Source of the DNA: JBGVSA01 sp041807905
GTDB taxonomy: Bacteria; Pseudomonadota; Gammaproteobacteria; Burkholderiales; Rhodocyclaceae
NCBI RefSeq assembly: GCF_041807905.1
Contig: NZ_JBGVSA010000026.1
Coordinates: 1-56,259, forward strand
Length of the DNA: 56,259 nt
Direction of reading: 5' to 3'
The notes below the pieces were generated by a model. The model saw only the letters and a list, made by a program, of their open reading frames with translations. It was not told the DNA's origin and did no database searches. The first letter of the stretch is position 1; each line of letters opens with the position of its first letter. Both the position numbers and the translations under genes were made by a program. Below, piece after piece: positions 8,074-17,044 of this stretch.

Positions 8074-9276
8074 ATGAGCACTTCCGACCGCCCGATCATC
8101 CGCAGCCTGCTGGAGAATGACCTTTATAAGTTCTCGATGTGGCAGGCGCTGCTGCATAGTCATCCGGGCGCCCAGGCGGAATATGCGTTCCTGTGCCGCA
8201 ACAAGCCGAGCTATCCGCTGGCCGAGCTGCGCGCCGATTTCGAAAACGAGATCGAACGCCTGTGTTCGATGAGTTTTGCACAGGATGAACTGGACTACCT
8301 CGGCCGGCTGCGCTTCCTGAAGAGCGACTTCGTCGACTTCCTGTCGGTATTTCGCTTCCAACGCAGATTCCTGCATGTCGATACGGCCGGCGATGACCTT
8401 GTCATCCGCGCCAAGGGGCCGCTGGTCCACGTCATAGGCTTCGAGATCTTTGTCCTGTACGTGGTCAACGAACTGTATTTCCGACGCCTGCCCGCGGACG
8501 AGGCGATCGTCGAAGAAATGCGCCGCCGCCTGTGGATCAAGATCGAATTCCTGCGCGCCCAGCAGCACGAACTGCTCGCTAACCCGCGCCATCCATTCAA
8601 TTTCTTCGACTTCGGCCTGCGCCGCCGCTATAGCGCCGCCTGGCAGGATGAAGTGATCAGCACGTTCAATAATGAAATCCCGGACCTGTTCCGCGGCACT
8701 TCGAACGTCTATCTGGCCAAGCAACTCGGCATCACGCCGATCGGCACCATGGCGCATGAATACCTGCAGGCCTTCCAGGCGCTGGGTATCCGCTTGCGCG
8801 ACTTCCAGACTGCCGCGCTTGAGGGCTGGGTGCACGAATTCCGCGGCGACCTGGGCGTGGCGCTGACCGACGTCGTCGGCATGGACGCATTCCTGCGCGA
8901 TTTCGATCTCTACTTCGCCAAACTCTTCGACGGCCTGCGCCACGATTCGGGCGATCCCATCGTTTGGGGCGAGAAGGCCATCGCACATTACAAAAAGCTG
9001 CGCATCGATCCCGAAACCAAGCGGCTGGTGTTTTCCGACGCGCTGGATGTGCCGCGCGCCGTAGCCTTGTATCACCACTTCTCCGGGCGTATCAGCACCA
9101 GCTTCGGCATCGGCACGAACCTCACCAACGACACGCCGCATCCGGCGCTCAACATCGTCATGAAGATGGTGTCATGCAACGGCCAGCCCGTTGCCAAACT
9201 GTCCGACTCTCCGGGCAAGACAATGTGCAATGACGAAACCTTCCTGGCTTATTTGCGGCAAGTGTTCAGCCACTGA
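8074..9276 (+). CDS. pncB: Nicotinate phosphoribosyltransferase
   Basis: PncB makes nicotinate mononucleotide from nicotinate and PRPP with ATP in the Preiss-Handler NAD salvage route. The 400-residue product has the family length. Typical segments are the N-terminal IRSLLENDLYKFSMWQA, the central FNFFDFGLRRRYS, GTSNVYLAKQLGI and GTMAHE (the phosphorylated-His region), and the C-terminal SFGIGTNLTND phosphate-binding loop. It is a single-gene unit with no visible NAD-pathway neighbour. Confidence 0.95.
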   Translation: MSTSDRPIIRSLLENDLYKFSMWQALLHSHPGAQAEYAFLCRNKPSYPLAELRADFENEIERLCSMSFAQDELDYLGRLRFLKSDFVDFLSVFRFQRRFLHVDTAGDDLVIRAKGPLVHVIGFEIFVLYVVNELYFRRLPADEAIVEEMRRRLWIKIEFLRAQQHELLANPRHPFNFFDFGLRRRYSAAWQDEVISTFNNEIPDLFRGTSNVYLAKQLGITPIGTMAHEYLQAFQALGIRLRDFQTAALEGWVHEFRGDLGVALTDVVGMDAFLRDFDLYFAKLFDGLRHDSGDPIVWGEKAIAHYKKLRIDPETKRLVFSDALDVPRAVALYHHFSGRISTSFGIGTNLTNDTPHPALNIVMKMVSCNGQPVAKLSDSPGKTMCNDETFLAYLRQVFSH

Positions 9277-9560
9277 GAGGCAAAGGTGAGGCAGCCGCAG
9301 TTCGCGGCGTGCTGGTGGGGCCCTTTCTTGCCTGACGCCTGATCCCGGCTGCTTGATCATCTGGGGCGGGCATTCATTGTGCCCAGGCCCGACGCCATGG
9401 CAGTTCACGGCCCGGGTTCCCGCCTGCGCGTTTACGCGTAGCGCGCGCCCAAGACACCGTCGGTCGCCCGCCGCCAATCCTCAGCAATTGCGATCAAACA
9501 CCGACGATGCGTGACAGGTAATCTGGCGGCTCCTGGTTGCCTGCGCCTGCCTTGCGTGCC
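9277..9560. other. Intergenic region, no recognised gene
   Basis: There are 284 bases between pncB and the ABC exporter. Reading frames here are short or overlap pncB antisense and look non-coding. I see no clear terminator with a T run after pncB, nor a clear promoter. A GC-rich palindromic patch lies near 9428-9450. Confidence 0.5.
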
Positions 9561-11318
9561 ATGAGTAAACCGTCGTCATTTCGCATCGTTCCACGCGCGG
9601 TGTGGTTCTTCCTGTCGGAAGATCGCCGCAGTTATCTGCTGCATCTGACCCTCTTCCTGTTGGGGCAGGCGTATGAGTTCGTGCCGCCTTTGCTCATCGG
9701 GATGATGGTCAACGTGCTGCTCGCGCATCAGCGCGGCGACAGTCTTTGGCCGCTGGTGTGGATCATCGGCGGGCTGGCAGTGACGAGCGCGATCAATGCG
9801 TTGCTTCGACTACGCAGTCGTCGGAAGCTGGGGCAGTACGCGGTCAGTGCGCGTTATCGGGCGAAGGTGTGGGGCTTCGAGCGCCTGATGGATTTTTCGC
9901 TCGACTGGCATCATCAGGAAGGCACGGGCAACAAGGCGCAGCGCATCCTGACGGGGTCGGAGGCGGTGCGCGACTGGACCAACTTCCACAACGATTTCGT
10001 GCCGCCCTTCATTGCGTTCGTGGGTACCGCGCTGGCTTGCGCGATGCTTGCTCCAGCGACGATCGTGTTCTTTGTCCTCTACGTCGGTGGTCTGGCGGCT
10101 ATCGAAATCCGCTTCGATCGCGCCGCCGCGCGGCTGTCGCAGAACCTCAATGCTTCCGCCGAACAGGCCAGCGGCGTGATGGTCGAGACGGCGGCAAACA
10201 TCCTCGCAGTCAAGGCTCTCGGGGCGGGGCAGCACATGGCCGGGCGTGTCGAACAGCGCGAGAGCGTCACGCGCGATCTGGGCCATGCACGAGTCAAGCT
10301 CTACACGGGCAAGTGGATGTGGTTCCAGGTGCATAACGCGGCGGCGTGGGCGGTCTTTCTGGCAGGGCTCGCGGCGGCCGTGCTGCATGATGTCCTGAGC
10401 GTGGGCATGGTGGTGGCGTACACCACGTACTTCAACAACATGCGCAGCGCAGCGATGAACTTTACCGACCGCTTCCAGTCGCTGGTGGAACGCTACGCCG
10501 ATCTGTCGCGCCTGATGCCCCTGTTCGACCACGTCGAGCAGCGCCCGGGCGAAGAGGACTTTCCCCTCGAATGGCAGGCGCTGGTGGCCGATGACGTGCA
10601 TTTGGCATTCGATGGCCGCCCGGCGTTGCAGGGACTCGACCTGTGCGTGCAGCGGGGCGAGCGCATCGGGTTTGCCGGCGCTTCGGGTTCCGGCAAGTCG
10701 ACGCTGGTCCGGCTGATGCTCGGGCTGTATGCGCCGCAGCGCGGTTCGATTGCGTTGCAGACGGGTTTCGTCCGCACGGAGTTGTCGCACATCCGCCCTG
10801 AGGTCCTGAGCACGAACGTCTCGGTCGTCTTGCAGGAGACTGAACTCTTTAACCTCTCGCTGCGAGAGAACATCACGCTCATGCGCGAGGTCGATCCGAA
10901 CCTGTTCGCGCAGGCTTGCCATGTGGCCTGTCTGGATGAGCTGATCGCACGGCTCCCACAGGGCGCGGAGACCGTCGTCGGAGAACGCGGCTACGCCTTG
11001 TCGGGCGGCGAACGCCAGCGTGTTGGCGTCGCACGCGCGCTGTGTCGCGCGCCGCAGATATTGATTCTCGACGAAGCCACCGCCGCGCTCGATGGACACA
11101 CCGAAGCCACGGTGATGTCGCGCCTGCTCGACAGCCTCCCCGCTCACACCACGTTGCTCGTCGTGGCGCACCGGCTGTCGACCCTGCGCGGTAGGTGGCG
11201 CATCGCGGTGATGGAACAGGGCCGCATCGTGGAAATCGATGCGTTCGATGCGCTGGCCGGCCATGGTCGCTTCGCGGACATGCTGGCGCAGCAGGGAATG
11301 ACGACCACACTCGCATGA
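9561..11318 (+). CDS. ABC exporter: fused membrane and ATPase domains
   Basis: This is a 585-residue half-transporter of the ABCB/MsbA type. An N-terminal six-helix transmembrane domain spans about 1-320. The nucleotide-binding domain has Walker A GASGSGKST at about 373-381, signature LSGGERQRVGVAR at about 479-491, Walker B ILILDEATAALD at about 500-511, and a switch His in VVAHRLSTL. It presumably works as a homodimer exporting a lipid, peptide or drug; the substrate is unknown. The ATG at 9561 is preferred over a TTG 24 bases upstream. It is convergent with the kinase gene, with 23 bases between the stops. Confidence 0.9.
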   Translation: MSKPSSFRIVPRAVWFFLSEDRRSYLLHLTLFLLGQAYEFVPPLLIGMMVNVLLAHQRGDSLWPLVWIIGGLAVTSAINALLRLRSRRKLGQYAVSARYRAKVWGFERLMDFSLDWHHQEGTGNKAQRILTGSEAVRDWTNFHNDFVPPFIAFVGTALACAMLAPATIVFFVLYVGGLAAIEIRFDRAAARLSQNLNASAEQASGVMVETAANILAVKALGAGQHMAGRVEQRESVTRDLGHARVKLYTGKWMWFQVHNAAAWAVFLAGLAAAVLHDVLSVGMVVAYTTYFNNMRSAAMNFTDRFQSLVERYADLSRLMPLFDHVEQRPGEEDFPLEWQALVADDVHLAFDGRPALQGLDLCVQRGERIGFAGASGSGKSTLVRLMLGLYAPQRGSIALQTGFVRTELSHIRPEVLSTNVSVVLQETELFNLSLRENITLMREVDPNLFAQACHVACLDELIARLPQGAETVVGERGYALSGGERQRVGVARALCRAPQILILDEATAALDGHTEATVMSRLLDSLPAHTTLLVVAHRLSTLRGRWRIAVMEQGRIVEIDAFDALAGHGRFADMLAQQGMTTTLA

Positions 11319-11341
11319 GCGCAAACCCGCCCTTGGGGGGG

Positions 11342-12751
11342 TCAAGCGTCGGCGGTATTGTCGAGCTCGGCGAAGGGCAATTGCTGCTTGACGAGGATGA
11401 CCGTGCATGGCGCGTCGCGCGCCACGCGCATTGGCACGGTGGCGATGAAGCGCTGTGTTTTCAGTCCGTGGGTGGCAGCCCCCAGGATCATGAGGCTGAC
11501 ATTGTTGGCCGCAGCGTAGCGGATCAGTGCTTGCGCCACATCCCCGGCCTCGATGACATGGTGGCTGACGCCGTGGTCCGGCGCTTCCAGTGGTTGAGCC
11601 CATTGCTTGAGCTGCGCGAGCAGGCGGCGCGACAACGAGGCATCGCCCTGAGCGGGCGGCACGACGGTGACGCACATGAGCCGTGCGCCGGGGCGCAGGC
11701 GGAGCGAGCGTTCGGCCGCGGCGCGCAGCGAATACAGCGTGGTGTCGCTGACCTCTCGATACGGCATGGCGACCATCACGATGGGGGCCTCTTCGATCTG
11801 CCGCGTCGGAATCGGACTGGGGCGGTACTCCATGCCGGCCGCGCGCAGCCAGCGCATGAGGTGCACGCGAAGGCCGGCTCCGCGCGTGCGGGTGGCGCGC
11901 TCGGTCAGCGGCACCTGGTCCGCATGGGTCAGGTCGAATGCCAGTTGCGCAGCCGATGGATAGCGCTGTTCGGCCATGGGTTCCAGGCATCTCAGGATGA
12001 TCTCTTGCAGCCACGGCGCGATGTCCGGCCGATAGCGGCGTGGCGGCGCAGGCGTCATCCACAGGCGTTGGCGCATGCCGCCGCGCGTCGTCGGCGCACC
12101 GAAGGGCAATTCGCCGGTCGCCAGCTCGTAGAGCATGACGCCGATGGCGAAGATGTCGCTGCGCAGGTCGCCCCGGACGCCGACGATCTGTTCCGGTGCG
12201 ATCCACGCGGGCGAGCCGATGGCGGTGCGCATTTCCTCCGCCAGCAGGTCGGGGTAATGGGCGTGATGCGAGAGGCCGAAGTCCAGCAGCACGGCGCTGC
12301 CGTCCGGGCGGATGAGCACATTGGTCGGCTTGAGATCGAGATGGCAGACATTCTGCTGGTGCAGGCTGTGCGCGGCGCGCGCAATGGCATCCCCCAGTTC
12401 TGCCACGGTGGCGTCGCCGTGGCGTTCGTGGCGTTCGACCCAATGCTGCAACGGCTGGCCTTCGACGTGCTCGATCACGAGATACGGCATGCGGGCCAGA
12501 TCGCCGGCGGCAACGAAGCGCGCTACGTGCGGGCCGGCCAGCACCGGATAGAGCTGCAATTCGACTTCGAAGCTGACCAGGCTTTCTGCATCGCCCGCCG
12601 ACATGTGCGGCACTTTCATCACCATTGGAAAGCTGGCCGGAGACGCGCCGTCGGCGTATTCAACGCGGTAGATATAGGCCATCGATCCGCTGTGGATGCA
12701 GTCGCGCACGACAAAGCCGTCGAGGTTCGTGCCGGGCACCAGTTCCTTCAC
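11342..12751 (-). CDS. Serine/threonine protein kinase fused to a universal stress protein domain
   Basis: This is a 469-residue cytoplasmic protein. Residues about 11-290 form a Hanks-type kinase: glycine loop near 19-25, ATP-binding K46, catalytic loop HLDLKPTN (137-144, Asp139), DFG at 157-159 and APE at 185-187. The C-terminal approximately 145 residues are a UspA-like domain (IVMVAMPYREVS at its start, MILGAATHG near its nucleotide-binding region). The GTG start at 12751 has GGAGG 7 bases upstream and overlaps the stop of the metallophosphatase by four bases (GTGA), so the two are translationally coupled. No membrane segment or sensor domain is visible, so regulation may come through the USP domain. 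The longer upstream frame is a shadow of the phosphatase. Confidence 0.9.
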   Translation of the reverse strand: MKELVPGTNLDGFVVRDCIHSGSMAYIYRVEYADGASPASFPMVMKVPHMSAGDAESLVSFEVELQLYPVLAGPHVARFVAAGDLARMPYLVIEHVEGQPLQHWVERHERHGDATVAELGDAIARAAHSLHQQNVCHLDLKPTNVLIRPDGSAVLLDFGLSHHAHYPDLLAEEMRTAIGSPAWIAPEQIVGVRGDLRSDIFAIGVMLYELATGELPFGAPTTRGGMRQRLWMTPAPPRRYRPDIAPWLQEIILRCLEPMAEQRYPSAAQLAFDLTHADQVPLTERATRTRGAGLRVHLMRWLRAAGMEYRPSPIPTRQIEEAPIVMVAMPYREVSDTTLYSLRAAAERSLRLRPGARLMCVTVVPPAQGDASLSRRLLAQLKQWAQPLEAPDHGVSHHVIEAGDVAQALIRYAAANNVSLMILGAATHGLKTQRFIATVPMRVARDAPCTVILVKQQLPFAELDNTADA

Positions 12752-13503
12752 AAGCCTGCCTCCAGCCTGTCGGCAAAAAATGCGGGCAGCGGGGTGGCGC
12801 GGATGGCGCGCGCAGCGGCTTCGAAATCGTAGGGCACGCGGTGGAAGGTGAGCCGGGCCGGTTCGTCGTCGAACATGGCATACATGGCGCGCGTATCGCC
12901 GTCGCGCGGTTGTCCGACCGAGCCGGCGATCGCCAGCCACTGACGGTGCGGCAGGACAGGTATCGCCACGCCCGGTTGCGGCGCAAAGCGCATCAGCTTG
13001 GCGGTAGGCGTCACGAAATACAGCGCCTGCTGGTGAACATGCCCGCAGAATACATAGCGGATGGCGCTGTCCATCGATGCGGCCGCATCCATGCTGCGCT
13101 CAGCGGCTGCACCGTCGAGCACATAACGCCATTGCTCGGGATGATCGGCGCTGGCGTGAACGAACAGGGCGTGGCCCCACCGGGCATGCAATGGCAGTCC
13201 GGCGAGAAAGTCTCGATGCGCCTCACTCAGGTTGTCGTGGGTCCATTGGGCGCCCAGTTCGCCGATCGTCTCTGCATCGACGGGCGGCGACACGGCCATC
13301 GCATCATGATTGCCCTGGATGACGATCGCCCCCCCAGCGGCCAGTTCCATCACCCGCTCGACCACGGCCTGCGGGTCGCCGCCGTAGCCGACGATATCGC
13401 CCAGCAGGGCCAGGCGCTCGGCCCCTTGGGCATACGCGTGCGTCAGGCAGGCGTCCAGTGCCTGCCTGTTGGCGTGGATGTCGGAGAGGAGGGCTATTTT
13501 CAT
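12748..13503 (-). CDS. Calcineurin-like metallophosphoesterase (YfcE/MJ0936-type)
   Basis: This is a 251-residue protein with the binuclear-metal motifs of the metallophosphatase superfamily: SDIH (D8, H10), GDIVGYGGDP (D36), GNHD (64-67) and GHVHQ (154-158). The compact YfcE-like layout acts on phosphodiesters or phosphoproteins in characterised members. It is followed by the overlapping kinase-USP gene, so it could be the opposing phosphatase, although this fold is not the PPM/PP2C type usually paired with Hanks kinases. The true substrate is unknown. Confidence 0.88.
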   Translation of the reverse strand: MKIALLSDIHANRQALDACLTHAYAQGAERLALLGDIVGYGGDPQAVVERVMELAAGGAIVIQGNHDAMAVSPPVDAETIGELGAQWTHDNLSEAHRDFLAGLPLHARWGHALFVHASADHPEQWRYVLDGAAAERSMDAAASMDSAIRYVFCGHVHQQALYFVTPTAKLMRFAPQPGVAIPVLPHRQWLAIAGSVGQPRDGDTRAMYAMFDDEPARLTFHRVPYDFEAAARAIRATPLPAFFADRLEAGL

Positions 13504-13526
13504 GGCGTGCTTTCACCATGATCGCG

Positions 13527-13559
13527 ATGCCGCCTGACTGCAATCTTGCAGTGCGGCAT
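13527..13559 (-). other. Long imperfect hairpin after the phospholipase D gene
   Basis: ATGCCGC (13527-13533) pairs with GCGGCAT (13553-13559). Inside it ACTGCAA (13537-13543) pairs with TTGCAGT (13546-13552) around a 2-base loop. This makes a 14-bp stem with a 3-base bulge. There is no T run on either strand. It may be a 3'-end processing or stability element of the PLD transcript, or a leader structure ahead of the phosphatase gene. Confidence 0.45.
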
Positions 13560-13570
13560 GCATGGGGATG

Positions 13571-15142
13571 TCAGAGCATCTTTTCAGGGGCAATGACACT
13601 GTAGACGCCGCTCATCATGCGACGCCAGGCGCTGGCCTCGGGCTCGCTGAGGGTTTCTACCTGCCCCTTGCTGGTCTTGCCCACCCACTTGAGACCATCG
13701 TTGCCGTTGCGCATGACACGGTAGCTGATGTCCGGCTGCGTCAGCCGGCTGAAGCTGCGCACCATTTGCGCGGCCAGATCGCCGCTGTAGATGACCACCG
13801 CGAATTCGGTATTCAGAAAACGCGAACGCGGGTCGGCATTGGCCGAGCCAATGACCACCGTCTGGCGATCGACCACCAGTGCCTTGGCGTGAAGGCTGGC
13901 GGTGGAACCCGTCGGCAGATGCAGGATGCGCGAACGCGGCGGCTTGCGCAGTGGCCGCAATTCATACAGCGTGACGCCCTGCTCGAGCAGCGCCGGCCGG
14001 TACTTGGCATAGCCCGCATGCACGGCCGGCACATCGTTGGCAGCCAGCGAATTGGTCAGCACCGCCACCGATACCTGTCGCTCCCGCAGGCGGGCAAACT
14101 GCTCGATGCCATCCTCGCCGGGCACGAAGTACGGAGAAGTGAGCTGTACCTCACGTTGCGCGCGATCGATGATGCGCTGCACGACGATACCGATGCGATC
14201 ATCATGCTCCTCGTCGGTCGGCGGCGTCGCCTTGCGCGGGTTGTCCCAGACGGCACGATAGCGCGCGATGCTCAGGTCGCCGCGCCGTGGCAGTCCTTCA
14301 GGGTAGCGCCGGCTTGGGTACAGGTCATGGAAGCCCTTGCTCTGCGAATAGGCTCGGGCTTGCCGGGCGAGCTTGTCGAGCGCCTTGTGCTGGCGCTTTT
14401 CGCTGGGCAATCGGGTCAGTTGCGTGATCGGCACCGCCAGCTTGTCGTTCCAGTATTCGTCAAAGCTGTTCGAAATCTCCTGCACGACCGGGCCCGCGGC
14501 AAATACGTCGAGATCAACGAAGCTGATGTCGGACGGGCTGCTGAAGTACTCGTTGCCCAGGTTGCGCCCGCCGAAGATGACCACCGAGTTGTCGGCAATG
14601 AACAGCTTGTTGTGCATGCGCCGATTGACGCGGTCCGGGTCGAACACGAATTCGACCAGTCGCGACAGGCCCGTCGCGTCGCGCCCCATGAACGGATTGA
14701 ACACGCGCACGTCGATGTTGGCTTGCGAGGCCAGCTCGGCCATGTCCATGTCGCGGCCGGCGGTGTAGATGTCGTCGACGAGCAGCCGCACCCGCACGCC
14801 TCGCCGCGCGGCTTCGACCAGCTTGGCGAGCAGGAAATGTCCGGTATCGTCCGGACGGATGATGTAGTACTGCAGGTCCAGCGTGTGCTTGGCCTGCTCG
14901 ATCATCGAAATGCGCAGCGCGAACGCGTCCGCCCCATCGCCGACGAGCGCAAAGCCGGACTGTCCGTTGTAGTCGCCGGCATAGCGTTGTGCGAGCGGGC
15001 TTTCGGGGTCGGGCGCCAGCGCGTGGCTCGGCGGGCCGGGCTGGATATCCGGGAGCGTGGCGCAACCCACCGCCTGCAGCAGGGCCAGTGCAAGGGTCAT
15101 GGTGAAAAGGCGTCGTAGCGCGGATGAGGACAGCGTAACCAT
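13571..15142 (-). CDS. Phospholipase D family lipoprotein (ClsC-like)
   Basis: This is a 523-residue protein with a lipoprotein signal peptide (lipobox AVGC, Cys27). It has two phospholipase-D catalytic motifs: HNKLFIADN (H177, K179, D184) with following GGRN, and HAKALVVDR (H418, K420, D425) with following GSANADPRS. The two-HKD layout and length fit the ClsC/YmdC cardiolipin-synthase-like group. That group uses phosphatidylglycerol and/or phosphatidylethanolamine; here the enzyme would be anchored in the envelope. The start is placed at the signal-peptide methionine; the frame is open further upstream, where it overlaps the small membrane-protein gene antiparallel in phase only. Confidence 0.88.
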   Translation of the reverse strand: MVTLSSSALRRLFTMTLALALLQAVGCATLPDIQPGPPSHALAPDPESPLAQRYAGDYNGQSGFALVGDGADAFALRISMIEQAKHTLDLQYYIIRPDDTGHFLLAKLVEAARRGVRVRLLVDDIYTAGRDMDMAELASQANIDVRVFNPFMGRDATGLSRLVEFVFDPDRVNRRMHNKLFIADNSVVIFGGRNLGNEYFSSPSDISFVDLDVFAAGPVVQEISNSFDEYWNDKLAVPITQLTRLPSEKRQHKALDKLARQARAYSQSKGFHDLYPSRRYPEGLPRRGDLSIARYRAVWDNPRKATPPTDEEHDDRIGIVVQRIIDRAQREVQLTSPYFVPGEDGIEQFARLRERQVSVAVLTNSLAANDVPAVHAGYAKYRPALLEQGVTLYELRPLRKPPRSRILHLPTGSTASLHAKALVVDRQTVVIGSANADPRSRFLNTEFAVVIYSGDLAAQMVRSFSRLTQPDISYRVMRNGNDGLKWVGKTSKGQVETLSEPEASAWRRMMSGVYSVIAPEKML

Positions 15143-15234
15143 GCCACAGTTAATACCGTGGCGCTCATCATGGTGGCGTCGTCTCGCCGGCCTGCGGCTG
15201 TCGGTTGCCAGCCTACAGGCCGCCGCAGGCTCGC

Positions 15235-15474
15235 TCAGCGCTTGATCATGCGCAGGATGAAGATCAGGATCAGCGCGCCAATGGTGGCGACAATGATGTT
15301 GCCGATGAAGCCGCCCGTGCCGATGCGCAGCAGCTTGAACAGCATTCCGCCGATGAGCGCACCGACCACGCCGACGCCGATGTCGCCGATCAGACCATAG
15401 CCGCCCCCCTTGACGATCACACCGGCAAGCCAGCCCGCGATGAGGCCGATTACGACGAACCAGACGAATTCCAT
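15235..15474 (-). CDS. GlsB/YeaQ/YmgE family small membrane protein
   Basis: This is a 79-residue very hydrophobic protein with three predicted membrane segments and Gly-rich motifs (FVVIGLIAGWLAGVI, GDIGVGVVGALIGG). These are typical of the transglycosylase-associated protein family, small stress-linked inner-membrane proteins of unclear biochemistry. The strong ribosome site GGAGG lies 8 bases before the ATG. It is upstream of the PLD gene on the same strand with 92 bases between. Confidence 0.88.
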   Translation of the reverse strand: MEFVWFVVIGLIAGWLAGVIVKGGGYGLIGDIGVGVVGALIGGMLFKLLRIGTGGFIGNIIVATIGALILIFILRMIKR

Positions 15475-15605
15475 GGCAGTCCTCCAAGCATGATGGTTCC
15501 GGGATCATGCCGGCACACGGCGGCCCTCACAAGCGACCACGTCAGACCAGGGGCATTTCCCCGGTTTGACGCCGCGCCTCCGATCCCCGATCATTACCGA
15601 TTGCG

Positions 15606-16127
15606 ATGAACCCGCGCGGTGCGCTGTTGCGTGCCGGCCGCGTACGTATGTCGAGCGATACCGATACAACCTCTGCCGTTTCCATTCCTCGCCGACTGAA
15701 CCTGTCGGTGCAATATGCCGTTCATGACGCGGCGCTACCCTCGCGAGCCAGTGTTCGTGCCTGGATCCGCGCGGCTGAACCGGGCGCGGCGCAAATCACC
15801 GTTCGTTTCGTCGACGCCGAAGAAGGCCGGGAACTCAACCTCGACTATCGCGGCAAGGATTATGCGACCAATGTGCTGTCTTTCCCCTACGAGACCGACC
15901 CCGTCCTGATGGGCGATCTCGTGCTGGCCTGGCCGGTGGTGTTGCGTGAAGCCGCCGAACAAGGCATCAGCGTGGACCAGCACTGCGCGCACCTGATCGT
16001 GCACGGCACGCTGCACCTGCAGGGTTACGATCACGAAGACGACCACCAAGCCGAAGAGATGGAGGCGCTCGAGCGGGAAGTGCTCGCTCAGTTGGGCTAT
16101 CCTGACCCTTATGCCGGTGAGAGGTGA
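15606..16127 (+). CDS. ybeY: Endoribonuclease/rRNA maturation factor YbeY
   Basis: YbeY is a zinc-dependent RNase involved in 16S rRNA 3' maturation and ribosome quality control. The hallmark H3xH5xH zinc motif HGTLHLQGYDH is at about 133-143, preceded by the conserved substrate region RGKDYATNVLSFPY. Length is 173 residues from the ATG at 15606; a second in-frame ATG at 15648 would give 159 residues and is equally possible. phoH, which usually precedes it, is absent here. corC follows at 66 bases. Confidence 0.94.
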   Translation: MNPRGALLRAGRVRMSSDTDTTSAVSIPRRLNLSVQYAVHDAALPSRASVRAWIRAAEPGAAQITVRFVDAEEGRELNLDYRGKDYATNVLSFPYETDPVLMGDLVLAWPVVLREAAEQGISVDQHCAHLIVHGTLHLQGYDHEDDHQAEEMEALEREVLAQLGYPDPYAGER

Positions 16128-16193
16128 GGCTTGGTGACTCGGGCGCCGCGCCCCGAGCCCCCAGCCCTCACACCTTACGACCAACCTCTTTAA

Positions 16194-17024
16194 ATGGAAC
16201 CTTCCAGTAGTCGACCTGGTTTGCTTGACCGCCTCAGTGCCCTGCTCTCGCGAGAGCCGGAAGATCGCGGCGAACTCATTGATGTGCTGCATGCCGCCTT
16301 CGAGCGGCAATTGTTCGACGCCGACGCGCTGACCATCATCGAAGGTGCGCTCTCGGTGGGCGACATGCAGGTGCGCGACGTCATGGTGCCGCGCGCGCAG
16401 ATGAGCACCATCTCGATCAATGACCCGATCGACCAGATCATCAACTACGCGCGCCTCACAGCGCATTCGCGCTTCCCGGTGGTAGGCGAGAACAAGGACG
16501 ACGTACTTGGCATCCTGCTCGCCAAGGACCTGCTCCACGCCTACGGCAACGAAGAATTCAACCTGCGCGAAGCGCTGCGCCCCGCCATCTACATCCCCGA
16601 AGCCAAGCGGCTGAACGTGCTGCTGCGTGAATTCCGCGCCAGCCGCAATCACATGGCCGTGGTCGTCGATGAGTACGGCGGCGTGTCGGGGCTGGTGACC
16701 ATCGAAGACGTGCTCGAACAGATCGTCGGCGACATCGACGACGAATACGATTTCGACGCCGATGCCGACAACATCCTGCCCGACCAGCCGGGCCGATACC
16801 GCGTGAAGGCCACGACCGAGGTGGACGCTTTCAACGAAGCCTTCAATACCTCGCTGTCGACCGACGAGGCCGACACCATCGGGGGGCAGGTCATCCACCA
16901 TCTGGGCCGCCTGCCCAAGCGCGGCGAATCGGTCGACATGGCCGGCCTGCGCATCCATGTACTGCGCGCCGACAGCCGGCGCGTGCATACGCTGCTGGTC
17001 GAGCGCCTGCCCGAGGTCGAATAG
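16194..17024 (+). CDS. corC: HlyC/CorC family transporter-associated CBS protein
   Basis: This is a 276-residue soluble protein. Tandem CBS domains span about 55-185 (VRDVMVPRAQMSTI; MAVVVDEYGGVSGLVTIEDVLEQIVGDIDDEYD), followed by a C-terminal CorC_HlyC domain (about 195-275). It is implicated in magnesium/cobalt efflux with CorA in enterics, and in Burkholderiales it lies between ybeY and lnt. Here ybeY precedes it as expected but lnt is about 12.4 kb away. The next gene starts 20 bases downstream. Confidence 0.93.
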   Translation: MEPSSSRPGLLDRLSALLSREPEDRGELIDVLHAAFERQLFDADALTIIEGALSVGDMQVRDVMVPRAQMSTISINDPIDQIINYARLTAHSRFPVVGENKDDVLGILLAKDLLHAYGNEEFNLREALRPAIYIPEAKRLNVLLREFRASRNHMAVVVDEYGGVSGLVTIEDVLEQIVGDIDDEYDFDADADNILPDQPGRYRVKATTEVDAFNEAFNTSLSTDEADTIGGQVIHHLGRLPKRGESVDMAGLRIHVLRADSRRVHTLLVERLPEVE

Positions 17025-17044
17025 GCGGGGTCGGGGCGGCGGTC

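Noticed and set aside
9172..9477. A minus-strand gene of 101 codons in the pncB-exporter gap
   Set aside because: It overlaps the pncB 3' end in antisense, is Arg/Cys/Pro-rich and has no ribosome site or family resemblance.
9810..12443. A minus-strand frame of 877 codons spanning the ABC exporter and kinase
   Set aside because: It lies antisense to the exporter and out of frame within the kinase; both real genes have full motif sets.
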